NCBI RefSeq assembly: GCF_001693515.2
Contig: NZ_CP042968.1
Coordinates: forward strand, 4,092,001-4,156,000
Source: Bradyrhizobium paxllaeri
GTDB lineage: Bacteria; Pseudomonadota; Alphaproteobacteria; Rhizobiales; Xanthobacteraceae
Direction of reading: 5' to 3'
DNA length: 64,000 bases
Shown here: piece after piece, positions 26,954-36,044 of the stretch
How positions within the stretch are numbered: the stretch's first letter is position 1
How the letters are laid out: each line of letters opens with the position of its first letter
Position numbers and translations under genes: made by a program
The notes under the pieces: model-generated
Seen by the model: only the letters and a program-made list of their open reading frames with translations
Database searches by the model: none
Told to the model about the DNA's origin: nothing

Positions 26954-28072
26954 TCAGGCGACCTGGCTGCGGGTCTCGTCGGCGTATTCGGGGTCGACTT
27001 CGCAGATCACGCGGTTGCGGCCGTTGCGTTTGGCGGCGTAGAGGCAGGCGTCGGCGCGTTCAATCAATGCATCCGTGTCGTCGTCCGGCTTGAGCATGGC
27101 AACGCCGACCGAGATGGTGACGCGGCCGAGGATTTCGCCGGTGGATTTCTTCTTCAATTCCTTTGCCATCACCGCGCGGCGGATGTGGTCGGCAACCGTC
27201 AGCGCCTGGCGCAGCCCGGTATTCGGCAGCACGACCGCAAACTCCTCGCCGCCGTAACGGGCGGTAATGTCTTGGCCCTTGATGGTCTGCTTCAGCGACA
27301 TCGCAACCAGCCGCAGCACCTGATCGCCGGTGAGATGGCCGTAGGAATCGTTGAACGATTTGAAATGGTCGATGTCGAACATCATCAGCGACAGCGGCTC
27401 GCCGTTCGCCAGCGCCGTTCGCACCGCCATCTCGATCGAGCGGTCGAAGTACTTGCGGTTGCCCAATCCGGTCAGCGGGTCGGTCAGGCTCTCGGCGCGA
27501 ATCGCCTCCAGGCTGTGCTGGAGATTGCTGATCTCGGTCTTCGACAGCGCCAGCCGGCTTTCCAGCGCTTTGTTGGTCTCCTGCATCTCGCGTGTCGATT
27601 TCAAGAGGCCGTCGACGACCGCCTTGATCTGATCGCGGTTGTTGGCAGTTCTGAGTTTCTCGTTCGCGCCGCTCAGCCTGGAGTCGTAGCTCTGCGACAT
27701 GCCGAGCGCTTCGGTGATGAGCGTCATCACGTCGTCGATCTCGCCGATGACGCGCGCGCCGACCTTGTCGATGCGATCGGACGCCTTGATGTGCGAGAGA
27801 TAGGTCTCGTAGATCTGTTCGAGGTCGGCTTCGCTGAGCTTGCCGTTGCGCGCCAGCGTCTCGTTGATGATCTTGTTGAGAGGGGCGTTGTATCCGGTCG
27901 CGTAGACGTACCAGATTTCATAGTTGCGCGGGACGGCGGTTTGCCGGAGCGATCTGATCTGGCCCAACGCGACTTCGGCAAACGCCATCGTGCGTTCGTG
28001 TTCGTCCAGCAGCTTGACCACTGATCCGTCCCCAAATAACGAGCAGCACCGGTCGTTGCCGGGCGGCAGCAA
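26954..28072 (-). CDS. Diguanylate cyclase (GGDEF)
   Basis: Predicted to make cyclic di-GMP. The C-terminal GGDEF domain (about residues 195-360) carries the active site as GGEEF in ARYGGEEFAVV, with FDIDHFKSFND for metal binding, so catalysis is likely. The inhibitory I-site RxxD upstream is not conserved (KGQD), so feedback control may be missing. The N-terminal 190 residues (LDEHERTMAFAEVALGQI, NYEIWYVYATGY) are an alpha-helical region conserved in alphaproteobacterial cyclases, and no membrane segment is seen. The start is uncertain: TTG at 28072, or a GTG some 17 codons later. Confidence 0.9.
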   Translation of the reverse strand: MLPPGNDRCCSLFGDGSVVKLLDEHERTMAFAEVALGQIRSLRQTAVPRNYEIWYVYATGYNAPLNKIINETLARNGKLSEADLEQIYETYLSHIKASDRIDKVGARVIGEIDDVMTLITEALGMSQSYDSRLSGANEKLRTANNRDQIKAVVDGLLKSTREMQETNKALESRLALSKTEISNLQHSLEAIRAESLTDPLTGLGNRKYFDRSIEMAVRTALANGEPLSLMMFDIDHFKSFNDSYGHLTGDQVLRLVAMSLKQTIKGQDITARYGGEEFAVVLPNTGLRQALTVADHIRRAVMAKELKKKSTGEILGRVTISVGVAMLKPDDDTDALIERADACLYAAKRNGRNRVICEVDPEYADETRSQVA

Positions 28073-28150
28073 TGTCTAAATTATCGCTGGCAAGTTAACG
28101 GAGGAGGATGAACGGCCGGTAAATGCCCCGGCCGTCAGGACCTGTGCCGG

Positions 28151-29635
28151 TCAGACGCGGGCGCGAACGGGCCGCAAAAGAAATGCAGGAAGATGTGAGT
28201 GATCGGCAGGCTCGGATTCGATCTCGCGATGGGCGCGCCGCGGTTCAGGCCGTCCGATCGAAGGCACGCGCGACGGCTGCGCCGCAGCGGGTGGCGTAAA
28301 GGCCCCAGCTTCCGGCTGCGGTCTGGCGCCGCGGCCAGCGCCCTTGGCATGCCGCGGTTCGCGCTCGGCGCTCTTGTCGCCACGTCTATCAGAATCCCTT
28401 GCGGCGCGCGGCTCACGTTCGCGGCGCGGCTTGCGGCCGCCGCGCGAGCCTTCCCGTGAACGATGTTCGCGCGGCTGATCGCCGTCCTCCGACGGCTCCG
28501 AGTGCACGGCGTAATCGCCCTCGGCGATGGGAATGGTTTGCCCGATCAGGCGTTCGATCGCAGCGAGCGATTTGCTGTCGAGCGGGCTGACGATCGAGAT
28601 CGCCGTGCCGGCGCGCCCGGCGCGCCCCGTTCGACCGATGCGATGCACATAATCGTCGGCGTGATGCGGCACATCGAAATTGAAGACGTGGCTGACGGCG
28701 GGAATGTCGAGGCCGCGGGCGGCGACGTCGGAAGCCACCAGCAACGGAATCTCGCCCTTGCGGAATTGATCGAGCGCCGCGGTGCGCGCCGACTGGTCCA
28801 TGTCGCCGTGCAGGGCGCCGACGCTGAAGCCGTGCTTCTGCAACGACTTGTGAACGACGGCGACCTCGCGCTTGCGGTTGCAGAAGATGATCGCGTTGTT
28901 GAGGTCCTTGGCGTCGCGCAGCAGGCGGCGAAGCAGCTCGCGCTTCTCATGCGGCTCACGGCCGCCATTGACCTTGAATTGCGACACGCCGGTCGCAGTC
29001 GTTGCCGGTCTCGAGACTTCGACTCTTTCAGGATTGTGCAGGAAGGTTTCGCTGATGCGGCTGATTTCCGGCGGCATCGTTGCGGTGAAGAACAGGGTCT
29101 GGCGCGTGAACGGCACCAGCTTGCAGATGCGTTCGATGTCGGGGATGAAGCCCATGTCCAGCATGCGGTCGGCTTCGTCGATGACCAGCAGTTCAACGCC
29201 GGTGAGCAGGAGACCGCCGCGTTCGGTGTGGTCGAGCAGGCGGCCGGGGGTTGCGATCAGGACGTCGACGCCGCGGGTCAGCTTGGAGTCCTGGTCGCCG
29301 AACGAGACGCCGCCGATCAGGAGCGCGACGTTGAGTTTCTGGCCGGCGCCGTATTTGTCGAAATTCTCTTTGACCTGGGCGGCGAGTTCGCGGGTCGGTT
29401 CGAGGATCAGGGTGCGGGGCATTCGTGCCCGGGCGCGGCCCTTTTCCAGAAGCGTGAGCATGGGCAGGACGAAGGCGGCGGTCTTGCCGGTGCCGGTCTG
29501 GGCGATGCCGAGGACGTCGCGGCGGGCCAGAACGTGCGGGATTGCCTGTTCCTGGATGGGGGTGGGGGTGGTGTACCCGGTGGCCGCAACTGCGGCGAGG
29601 ACCTTATCGGAAAGGCCGAGATTGGAAAAAGACAT
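28151..29635 (-). CDS. DEAD-box RNA helicase (RhlE-like)
   Basis: An ATP-dependent RNA helicase of 494 residues. The Q motif (GYTTPTPIQEQAI), Walker A AQTGTGKT (45-52), DEAD at 153-156, a TAT motif III (FFTATMPPEI) and HRIGRTGRAG are complete. After the helicase core, at about residue 370, comes a basic Arg/Glu/Gly-rich tail (REHRSREGSRGGRKPRRERE) typical of RhlE-type proteins that binds RNA. The start at 29635 has GAGG five bases upstream; the Met six codons earlier lacks one. Confidence 0.95.
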   Translation of the reverse strand: MSFSNLGLSDKVLAAVAATGYTTPTPIQEQAIPHVLARRDVLGIAQTGTGKTAAFVLPMLTLLEKGRARARMPRTLILEPTRELAAQVKENFDKYGAGQKLNVALLIGGVSFGDQDSKLTRGVDVLIATPGRLLDHTERGGLLLTGVELLVIDEADRMLDMGFIPDIERICKLVPFTRQTLFFTATMPPEISRISETFLHNPERVEVSRPATTATGVSQFKVNGGREPHEKRELLRRLLRDAKDLNNAIIFCNRKREVAVVHKSLQKHGFSVGALHGDMDQSARTAALDQFRKGEIPLLVASDVAARGLDIPAVSHVFNFDVPHHADDYVHRIGRTGRAGRAGTAISIVSPLDSKSLAAIERLIGQTIPIAEGDYAVHSEPSEDGDQPREHRSREGSRGGRKPRREREPRAARDSDRRGDKSAEREPRHAKGAGRGARPQPEAGAFTPPAAAQPSRVPSIGRPEPRRAHREIESEPADHSHLPAFLLRPVRARV

Positions 29636-29653
29636 TGAGCCTCTAGTCGACAC

Positions 29654-30007
29654 CGCCGTTCGGAATCGAGGGTAAAAAGGCTGTCGCGTTTTGCCCCGAA
29701 ACGGCGCGCTTTTGAAAAGCTGGGGGCTCTGACTTACGCAGACGAGCGGCTAACCTAAGGAATCGCGTTTCGGTCCAAGGCCGCTTTGAGCGCGAACATA
29801 GGGTCGAAATGGCCAAAGTCAATCTAGGAACCCCCATTGAAGCCCAAAAAGCTTAATGTTTTCGCACAAATAACGGCGAAAACCGTCATTTGGCCGTCAA
29901 ATCAGGCCATCCCATTCCAATCAAGAGAAGCCGTTGAACCGTGGGCAACAGGCCGCCGACTATGGCATGAAGCGGTATCGCACGGCCCAAAGGACCAGAT
30001 CGTGCGG
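29654..30007. other. Intergenic region between helicase and caspase-like genes
   Basis: About 350 bp between divergent genes. It is somewhat less GC-rich than its surroundings, especially at 29835-29930, and probably holds both promoters. I see no inverted repeat or small gene that I can support. Confidence 0.4.
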
Positions 30008-30019
30008 ATGGGGAATTCC

Positions 30020-31519
30020 ATGAAGGGTTGGCTTACCAGACTGCTCGCGGTGACGAGCCTCGCAACGTGCATCGCTGCCTTTGCCGCGCCTGCGCAGGCG
30101 GAAAAGCGCGTGGCGCTGGTGGTCGGCAATAACGACTATCGGAACGTGCCCAAGCTGCAGAAGGCGGTCAACGACGCCCGCACCATGGGCGACACGCTCA
30201 AGCAGCTCGGCTTCACGGTGATGGTGGCGGAGAACCAGAACCGGCAGGCGTTCAGCCAGACGCTGCTGGCGTTCGACAAGGCGGTCGATGCCGGCGATAC
30301 CGCGTTTTTCTTCTTCGCCGGTCACGGTTTCGAAATTGCAGGCCAGAACTTCCTGCTGCCGACCGACGTGCCGGCGGCGACCGAAGGGCAGGAAGAGCTG
30401 GTGCGCGACGCCTCTGTTCTCGCCGACCGCATCATCGAGCGGCTGCAGAACCGCAAGGTGCGCACCGCCATCCTGGTGTTCGATGCATGCCGCAACAATC
30501 CGTTCGAGCGTCCCGGCACGCGCGCGGTTGCCGGCGGCGGCGGTCTCGCCCCGATGACGCAATTGCCGGAAGGCGTGTTCTCGATCTTCTCGGCCGGGCC
30601 GCGGCAGACCGCGCTCGACCGGCTTTCCAACGACGACACCAATCCCAATTCGGTGTTCACGCGTACCTTCGCCAAGGAGCTGACGCAGCCGGGCGCTAAC
30701 CTCGTTCAGGTCGCGCAGCGCACGCGGCGCGCGGTCAGCGAACTGGCGGAGACCGTCCGTCACAAGCAGATCCCGGTTTACTTCGACCAGATGGTCGACG
30801 ACGTTTTTCTGAACGGTCTGGCGAAGGCGCAGCCCGAGGCTGCGGCGCAATCCGCCGAGCCGCTGCAGAAGCTTGCGGCCTTGCCGCCGGTGCAGCAACT
30901 CAAGCCGCAGAACGATTCCGTCAACGCGCCGATCGCGATGTTCTCGCGCCACAATGGCGGTTGGACCGTGGTGTTCTCGATCGCCGATCCGACGCTCGGC
31001 ATTTCCTGGCGGATTGGCGAGAGCGGCAATTTCCGCGAGACCGGTTTCATGGACACGCTCGATCCGCGCACCCGCAAACGGATGCCCAACCCGTCGGTCG
31101 AACTGCCGGCCGATGCGCCGGCTGCCGTGATCCAGGTGCGTTATGTCGACACCAATGGCGAGCTGCAGGGGCCGTTCCCGATCCGGTTCGATCCTGAAGC
31201 CGCGCTGATCCGCGACCAGCGCAAGATCCTCGACATGACGGCGACGAGCTGGCTGTCGTTCCGCGACTTCAACGGCCTGCTGGTCTATTACACGCACCTG
31301 ATGTCATATCGCTGCGCGATCCGCGAGGTGCGCGTCGGCATCGACTCGGCGGTGCCGGACAAGGTTTTGAAGCTTCCGCCCTGCGATCCCCGCGATCCCA
31401 TCGCCATTCCGCATGATGCGACGCCTTATCTGAAGCTTGCGCCGCAAACCAGGTCGGTGTCGGTGGAGCTGACGTACCGCGATGGCAGCGTGTCGGAGAT
31501 CAAAAGTTTCCGGCGGTAG
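30020..31519 (+). CDS. Exported caspase-like (peptidase C14) protein
   Basis: A 499-residue protein. A Sec signal peptide (MKGWLTRLLAVTS... to APAQA) precedes a caspase p20-like domain from about residue 30 to 250. The catalytic dyad is present: His102 in FFFAGHGFEIAG and Cys157 in VFDACRNNPF, so peptidase activity is plausible. The C-terminal 200 residues are beta-rich (GGWTVVFSIADPTLGISWRIG onward) and I do not recognise them. The start at 30020 has GGGGA six bases upstream; ATG 30008 is an alternative. It stands alone, flanked by palindromic repeats. Related alphaproteobacterial proteins are of unknown substrate; a periplasmic location argues against a classic abortive-infection effector. 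Confidence 0.88.
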   Translation: MKGWLTRLLAVTSLATCIAAFAAPAQAEKRVALVVGNNDYRNVPKLQKAVNDARTMGDTLKQLGFTVMVAENQNRQAFSQTLLAFDKAVDAGDTAFFFFAGHGFEIAGQNFLLPTDVPAATEGQEELVRDASVLADRIIERLQNRKVRTAILVFDACRNNPFERPGTRAVAGGGGLAPMTQLPEGVFSIFSAGPRQTALDRLSNDDTNPNSVFTRTFAKELTQPGANLVQVAQRTRRAVSELAETVRHKQIPVYFDQMVDDVFLNGLAKAQPEAAAQSAEPLQKLAALPPVQQLKPQNDSVNAPIAMFSRHNGGWTVVFSIADPTLGISWRIGESGNFRETGFMDTLDPRTRKRMPNPSVELPADAPAAVIQVRYVDTNGELQGPFPIRFDPEAALIRDQRKILDMTATSWLSFRDFNGLLVYYTHLMSYRCAIREVRVGIDSAVPDKVLKLPPCDPRDPIAIPHDATPYLKLAPQTRSVSVELTYRDGSVSEIKSFRR

Positions 31520-31574
31520 GGTTTTCACTTCCGTCACAGCCCGCGCACGCACGGGTATCCAGTAGTTCACTTCA

Positions 31575-31638
31575 TTGCGAGCGAAGCGAAGCAATCCATT
31601 CTTCCTTTCTGCCGCGCGATGGATTGCTTCGCTCGCAA
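31575..31638. repeat. Palindromic repeat after the caspase-like gene
   Basis: TTGCGAGCGAAGCGAAGCA (from 31575) followed by ATCCAT is repeated inversely as ATGGATTGCTTCGCTCGCAA (31619-31638), giving a long stem with a loop of about 20 bases. Confidence 0.8.
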
Positions 31639-31667
31639 TAACGTTGAAGTGCTGAAGCCCCACCAGC

Positions 31668-31777
31668 CGTCATCCCCCGCGAAAGCAGGGGATCCAGTAC
31701 GCCGTGGCTTCTCGATTCTATCACTGCTGTCTCTGGATACTGGATCACCCGCATTCGCGCATGCGCGGGTGATGACG
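31668..31777. repeat. Second palindromic repeat (CGTCATCCCC family)
   Basis: CGTCATCCCCCGCGAAAGC and GGATCCAGTA on the left recur inversely as TACTGGATCACCCGC and GCGCGGGTGATGACG on the right. This repeat is common in Rhizobiales intergenic DNA and here follows another repeat family directly. Confidence 0.8.
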
Positions 31778-32096
31778 ACTGAATATGACTTCGCATTCTC
31801 GCGACGCACCGCGCCCGACGTTGTCCAAAACGTCATCCCTTGAAATCAACCGATGCGTGCAGGGTGGGGTATCTGCGCGGCGTGGATCGGGCGAGTGCAG
31901 GGCAGCGAAACAGCGGCGCGATAAAAGGCCGGATGTTCACCATACCGCCGGCCGAAATGGCTCCTCTTTTGGCCATCATGTGCCTGCATCCAAGTGGATT
32001 AGCCGACGCCTTGAAGAGCCGATCACTTCGGACGTCTGCGGTGTCGCTGTAGTTGCAGCATCCCGTTTGCAAAATCTGTTTTGAGTTGTGTTGCGT
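31778..32096. other. Intergenic region before the O-antigen ligase-like gene
   Basis: About 320 bp with no gene I can support. Short open frames exist on both strands but lack ribosome binding sites and sensible composition. The last 50 bp are T-rich (CAAAATCTGTTTTGAGTTGTG), as expected near a promoter. Confidence 0.4.
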
Positions 32097-33386
32097 ATGT
32101 CAGATGTAGCCGCCGCTCCAGTCCTGAGGCCGGGAATTCCAGCGTTCATCGCGGCCTGGCCGCAGTCCCGGTTCTGGTTGCTCAGTGTTGATGTTTACCC
32201 GGCACTGGCCGCAGCGGCGCTGCCATGGTCGACGAGCGCGGTCTCGATCTTTACGGCGGTGTGGTTGGCCATCGTGCTGCCCACGATTCACTGGCCGGCA
32301 TTCTTCGAGTCCTTGCGTGCGCCGGCGCGGTCCGTGCCTCTGGCCTTCTTTGCACTGGCGCTTCTCGGCGTTCTCTGGGCCAGCGATACCGCTGCAGTAA
32401 AATTGCTGGGGCTCAGTCCCGTCGTAAAGCTCTTGGCCATTCCGCTTCTCATCTATCACTACCAGCGTTCCGAGCGCGGGCACTGGGTGCTGATTGCCTT
32501 CCTGGCTTCCTGCGTTCTCCTCATGGGCGTGTCATGGGCGACGTATTTCGCGGACTGGAAGCCATCGCCGAACGGCATGGCCGGCGTCCCCGTCAGAAAC
32601 TACATCGACCAAAGCCACGAACTCGCGTTGTGCCTGTTTGCCGTCGCGCCGCTGCTGCTGTCATTTGCTGCAAACGGCCATCGCGCCTGGGCCATCGCGC
32701 TCGCGGCCATCATGCTGGGCTTCTACTGCGACATGCGGTTTGTTGCGACGTCGCGCACCACGCTGGTCTGCTTCCCCGTGCTGCTGGCCCTTTTTGCCTT
32801 CAAATATCTGAACCGGCGGCACGCAATTTATCTGCTCATATGTGCGGCGATCGTCGAGGGCGCTGTTCTGTTCACCTCACCCTATCTGCGCGACCGCGTC
32901 GAGCGCACGGTGCAGGACTCCCAGGTGACTGTGGATTCCAATGCCGCAACTCCGGCTGCGACCTCGAACGGCCTGCGGCTGGCCTATTGGCGCACGTCCA
33001 TCAGATCGATATCGGAGGCGCCGATCTTCGGACACGGCACCGGATCGACCAAGCAGCTGTTTGAACGCGAAGCCGAAGGCAAGACCGGCGAGTGGGGCTG
33101 GTCCATTCGCAACCCGCACAACCAGACGCTTTATGCCGCCATCCAGTGGGGGGTGCTCGGCTGCCTCGTCCTGTATGCGATGTGGTACTTTCATCTACAG
33201 CTGTTTCGGGGATCGACGCTTGCGGCGTGGATCGGAATGGTGATCGTGGTCCAGAACTTCGTCAGCTCGCTGTTCAATTCCCATCTGTTCGATTTCCACG
33301 AAGGCTGGATCTACGTTCTCGGCGTCGGGGTGGTGGGTGGCATGGTCGCGCGGGCGCAGTCTCAATCCGCCTCAGGGCGCGGATAA
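32097..33386 (+). CDS. O-antigen ligase/polymerase-like membrane protein (Wzy_C family)
   Basis: A 429-residue inner-membrane protein with roughly ten hydrophobic segments and a large periplasmic loop at about residues 260-350. The loop contains the NPHNQTL motif (about residue 340) typical of WaaL ligases and Wzy polymerases, with the catalytic-type His. Such proteins join or polymerise undecaprenyl-linked glycans on the periplasmic side. No other polysaccharide genes are nearby, so ligase and polymerase cannot be told apart. ATG 32097 is chosen; a GTG three codons earlier is possible. Confidence 0.82.
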   Translation: MSDVAAAPVLRPGIPAFIAAWPQSRFWLLSVDVYPALAAAALPWSTSAVSIFTAVWLAIVLPTIHWPAFFESLRAPARSVPLAFFALALLGVLWASDTAAVKLLGLSPVVKLLAIPLLIYHYQRSERGHWVLIAFLASCVLLMGVSWATYFADWKPSPNGMAGVPVRNYIDQSHELALCLFAVAPLLLSFAANGHRAWAIALAAIMLGFYCDMRFVATSRTTLVCFPVLLALFAFKYLNRRHAIYLLICAAIVEGAVLFTSPYLRDRVERTVQDSQVTVDSNAATPAATSNGLRLAYWRTSIRSISEAPIFGHGTGSTKQLFEREAEGKTGEWGWSIRNPHNQTLYAAIQWGVLGCLVLYAMWYFHLQLFRGSTLAAWIGMVIVVQNFVSSLFNSHLFDFHEGWIYVLGVGVVGGMVARAQSQSASGRG

Positions 33387-33513
33387 GAGCTGGCCGGCAT
33401 GATCCGGCCTTGAGCGATATCGACCGCCAAGCACGCGCCTCGGCGGCGGCGACCAATTCCCCTCGGGCGGAAGATACCCTACAGTTCGCGTGACACGATT
33501 GATGGGTTGCGCG

Positions 33514-34722
33514 ATGAAGACACGCTGTTGCGTTGTCGGCGGCGGGCCGGCCGGCATGATGCTCGGATATCTGCTCGGACGGGCCGGCATCGACGTCGTG
33601 GTGCTGGAGAAGCACGCTGACTTCTTTCGCGATTTTCGCGGCGATACCGTGCATCCATCCACACTGCAGGTGATGGACGAACTCGGGCTGATCGAAGGAT
33701 TCCTGAAGCTGCCGCATCAGCGCCTGCAGAAGATGGAAGGCATGTTCGGGGGAGAGGCCGTGCGGATCGCCGATCTGAGCCGGCTCCACGTCAAATATCC
33801 CTTCATCGCCTTCATGCCGCAGTGGGACTTTCTCAACTTCCTGCGCGAGAGCGGCAAGCGCTTCCCTTCGCTCAAGGTGATGATGTCGACCGAAGCGATC
33901 GATCTGCTTCGTGACGGCGAGCGCATCGCGGGCGTCAGGGCGAAGACGCCGGATGGAGTGATCGATATCGAGGCGGATCTCACCATTGCCTGCGACGGCC
34001 GCCATTCGCTGCTGCGCGAGCGCGCGGGCCTCAAGGTCGAGGAAATCGGCGCGCCGATGGACGTGCTGTGGTTTCGCGCCGGCAAGCGGGAGGGCGAAAG
34101 CGAGAACCTGTTTGCGCGGGTCGAGCCCGGCAAGATGATGGTGACCTTCGACCGTGGCGACTATTGGCAATGCGCGTTCGTCATTCCCAAGGGGCAGCAT
34201 GAGGCGGTGAAGGCGAGGGGACTGCCCGCGCTGCTCGACGAGGTCGCGCGGATGGCGCCGATCCTCAAATCCGGACTGTCAGAGGTGAAGAGCTGGGACG
34301 ACGTCAAGCTGTTGACCGTTGCGGTCAACCGGCTGCAGCGCTGGACGCGGCCGGGGCTGTTGTGCATCGGCGACGCCGCGCATGCGATGTCGCCGATCGG
34401 CGGCGTCGGCGTCAACCTCGCGGTGCAGGATGCGGTTGCGACCGCGAACCTGCTGGCATCGAAGCTGGTGAGCGGTTGTCCGTCGGAGGATGAACTCGAC
34501 GCGGTGCGCCGGCGCCGCGCGTTTCCGGTGCGGATGACGCAGCGGATGCAGGTGGTCGTGCAGAACAACATCGTCAACGCTGCGCTGAAGCCGGGCAACC
34601 AGCCGCTGAAGGTTCCGTTCGTGATGCGGCTGGTCACCGCGATGCCGTGGCTGCAAGGCATCACGGCGCGATTCGTGGGCCTGGGCGTGCGGCCTGAGCA
34701 TGTGCACTCGCCGGGCGGCTAG
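33514..34722 (+). CDS. FAD-dependent aromatic-ring hydroxylase-like monooxygenase
   Basis: A 402-residue flavoprotein of the p-hydroxybenzoate hydroxylase fold. It shows the GxGxxG-like VVGGGPAGMMLGYLL at the start, the DG motif ACDGRHSLLRERAG, and the GD motif CIGDAAHAMSPIGGVGVNLAVQDA. It probably uses NAD(P)H and O2 to hydroxylate a small or isoprenoid substrate, which cannot be named. In-frame Mets at 33490 and 33502 are alternative starts. A bidirectional terminator follows. Confidence 0.9.
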   Translation: MKTRCCVVGGGPAGMMLGYLLGRAGIDVVVLEKHADFFRDFRGDTVHPSTLQVMDELGLIEGFLKLPHQRLQKMEGMFGGEAVRIADLSRLHVKYPFIAFMPQWDFLNFLRESGKRFPSLKVMMSTEAIDLLRDGERIAGVRAKTPDGVIDIEADLTIACDGRHSLLRERAGLKVEEIGAPMDVLWFRAGKREGESENLFARVEPGKMMVTFDRGDYWQCAFVIPKGQHEAVKARGLPALLDEVARMAPILKSGLSEVKSWDDVKLLTVAVNRLQRWTRPGLLCIGDAAHAMSPIGGVGVNLAVQDAVATANLLASKLVSGCPSEDELDAVRRRRAFPVRMTQRMQVVVQNNIVNAALKPGNQPLKVPFVMRLVTAMPWLQGITARFVGLGVRPEHVHSPGG

Positions 34723-34743
34723 TTAGTGCCGGACCAAGAACAA

Positions 34744-34769
34744 AAAGCCCCGGACGATGCCGGGGCTTT
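34744..34769. terminator. Bidirectional intrinsic terminator
   Basis: AAAGCCCCGG (34744-34753) pairs perfectly with CCGGGGCTTT (34760-34769) around ACGATG, with A and T runs on the outside. It serves the monooxygenase gene from the left and the barrel gene from the right. The same hairpin core occurs at 37622-37649. Confidence 0.9.
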
Positions 34770-34813
34770 GAGTTGTTGAAGGTTATAAGGTAGTAGCCGG
34801 ATCAGTACTTGGA

Positions 34814-35542
34814 TCAGTACTTGGCGACCACCGGACCGCCGAAGCGATAGCTGATACCGCCACGCACCGTGTGGAACACCGGATCATGCTCATACGTGAA
34901 GCCGGGGAACGAGAAGACAGAGTTGTTCCGGAAGCTGCCGAAGTCGGTGTAGCGATACTCGAGACGGGCCGACCAGTTCGGCGTGAAGCCGTATTCCCAG
35001 CCTGCACCCACGGTCCAGCCAGTACGGGTGGTGGAGTGGGTTTCAAAAAGGGTGTTCGCGAACACGTAGGTGTGGTCCATATCAGCCCACGCCGCACCGC
35101 CGGTCACGTAGAGCAGCGAGTTGTTGAAGGCCAAACCGAGGCGGCCACGGATAGAGGCCTGCGCATCGATCCGGAAGTCCGTGCCGTTCAGGTTTGCAAG
35201 GCGGTAACCGCCCTTGATGTCCGCGCCTTCAATGTCGCCTTCGAGACCGAAGACGAACTGACCGACCTGCCAGTTGTAGCCAAGGTGACCACCGCCAACG
35301 AAGCCATCAGTGTTGAAACCCCGGCTGAAGTTGTTGGGCAGGCCTGTTGCGGTGACGAACTCAGTGGTGCTGTTGTCACCCCAAGCGTAACCGACCTGTG
35401 CACCGATGTAGAAACCGGTCCAATTGTAGACGGCGACGACAGGCGCGGGTGCCTTGGTGTAAGGCCGGGCGGCCAGATCGGCGGCCGAGGCGCTGGCAGT
35501 GCCGATGACCAGAGCGGCGGCGGCGATGGCGAACTTTTTCAT
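34814..35542 (-). CDS. Outer-membrane beta-barrel protein, Omp25/Omp31-like
   Basis: A 242-residue porin-like protein. It has a signal peptide (MKKFAIAAAALVIGTASASA) and the mature start ADLAARPYTKAPAPV. Then come eight amphipathic strands with the family pattern YNWTGFYIGAQVGYAWGD, GGGHLGYNWQVGQFVFGLEGDIEG and GWTVGAGWEYGFTPNWSARLEYRYTDFG. It ends in an aromatic residue (VVAKY) as needed for barrel insertion. GGGGA precedes the ATG at 35542. The 12 bases around the stop are duplicated in tandem. A second intact paralogue lies at 37671-38471, and a remnant at 35923-36002. Confidence 0.93.
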   Translation of the reverse strand: MKKFAIAAAALVIGTASASAADLAARPYTKAPAPVVAVYNWTGFYIGAQVGYAWGDNSTTEFVTATGLPNNFSRGFNTDGFVGGGHLGYNWQVGQFVFGLEGDIEGADIKGGYRLANLNGTDFRIDAQASIRGRLGLAFNNSLLYVTGGAAWADMDHTYVFANTLFETHSTTRTGWTVGAGWEYGFTPNWSARLEYRYTDFGSFRNNSVFSFPGFTYEHDPVFHTVRGGISYRFGGPVVAKY

Positions 35543-35554
35543 TATTTTCCCCAA

Positions 35555-35922
35555 TTTTCAGACAAGTAATGCGAGCAATTGATGCTGATGCAACATATCC
35601 CAGGAGTCGCACCAAGGCTGTCACCTGCACGCCACAGTCGCAAACCTTCGAACACTTCCGGGCCAGGACATTGCCCGACAGTGGCCGCTAATCGGCTCCG
35701 AACCGGGCAAAACACCGAGATTTCGGCGGTTTTGCCGTCGGTCCGCGCTCTTCGGCCCAATCATTTGCATGGCAGCGTTAATAGGAACCGAAGAAGCGGT
35801 CTGCCTATCCTGTAACAAAATACCGCCATTGAGGGAGAATCACGCTGCCGGTAACACAGTTCGAACGCCACCGTTGCTGGCTGGTTACAGCCTTTCCTGC
35901 CGCTATGGACAACTTCGCAACA
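35555..35922. other. Intergenic region upstream of the barrel gene
   Basis: About 370 bp that should contain the promoter of the minus-strand barrel gene. I find no supportable gene or strong inverted repeat. The right-hand part may be further decayed sequence belonging to the porin remnant that follows. Confidence 0.35.
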
Positions 35923-36002
35923 GGATTTCAGCACCACGATCCCGTCGGCCGAGGTTTTGTCCGAGCTGCAGGTTCCGCGGCCCAGTCGTCGCGAAGTACT
36001 GA
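35923..36002 (+). pseudogene. Remnant of an Omp25/Omp31-like gene (3' end only)
   Basis: In one frame GFQHHDPV (from 35923) corresponds to GFTYEHDPV of the intact barrel at 34814-35542. In another frame CRFRGPVVAKY followed by TGA (35967-36002) corresponds to its end YRFGGPVVAKY. The two pieces lie in the right order but out of frame, and nothing upstream resembles a barrel. This is the decayed last 25-30 codons of a third paralogue. Confidence 0.65.
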
Positions 36003-36044
36003 TCACAGGCAAATATCAGGCGAACTCTGGTCCCCGCTTCCCGT

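Noticed and set aside
30020..31519. A caspase-based anti-phage or abortive-infection system
   Set aside because: The protein has a signal peptide and no toxin, gasdermin, TPR/NLR or other defence partner is adjacent.
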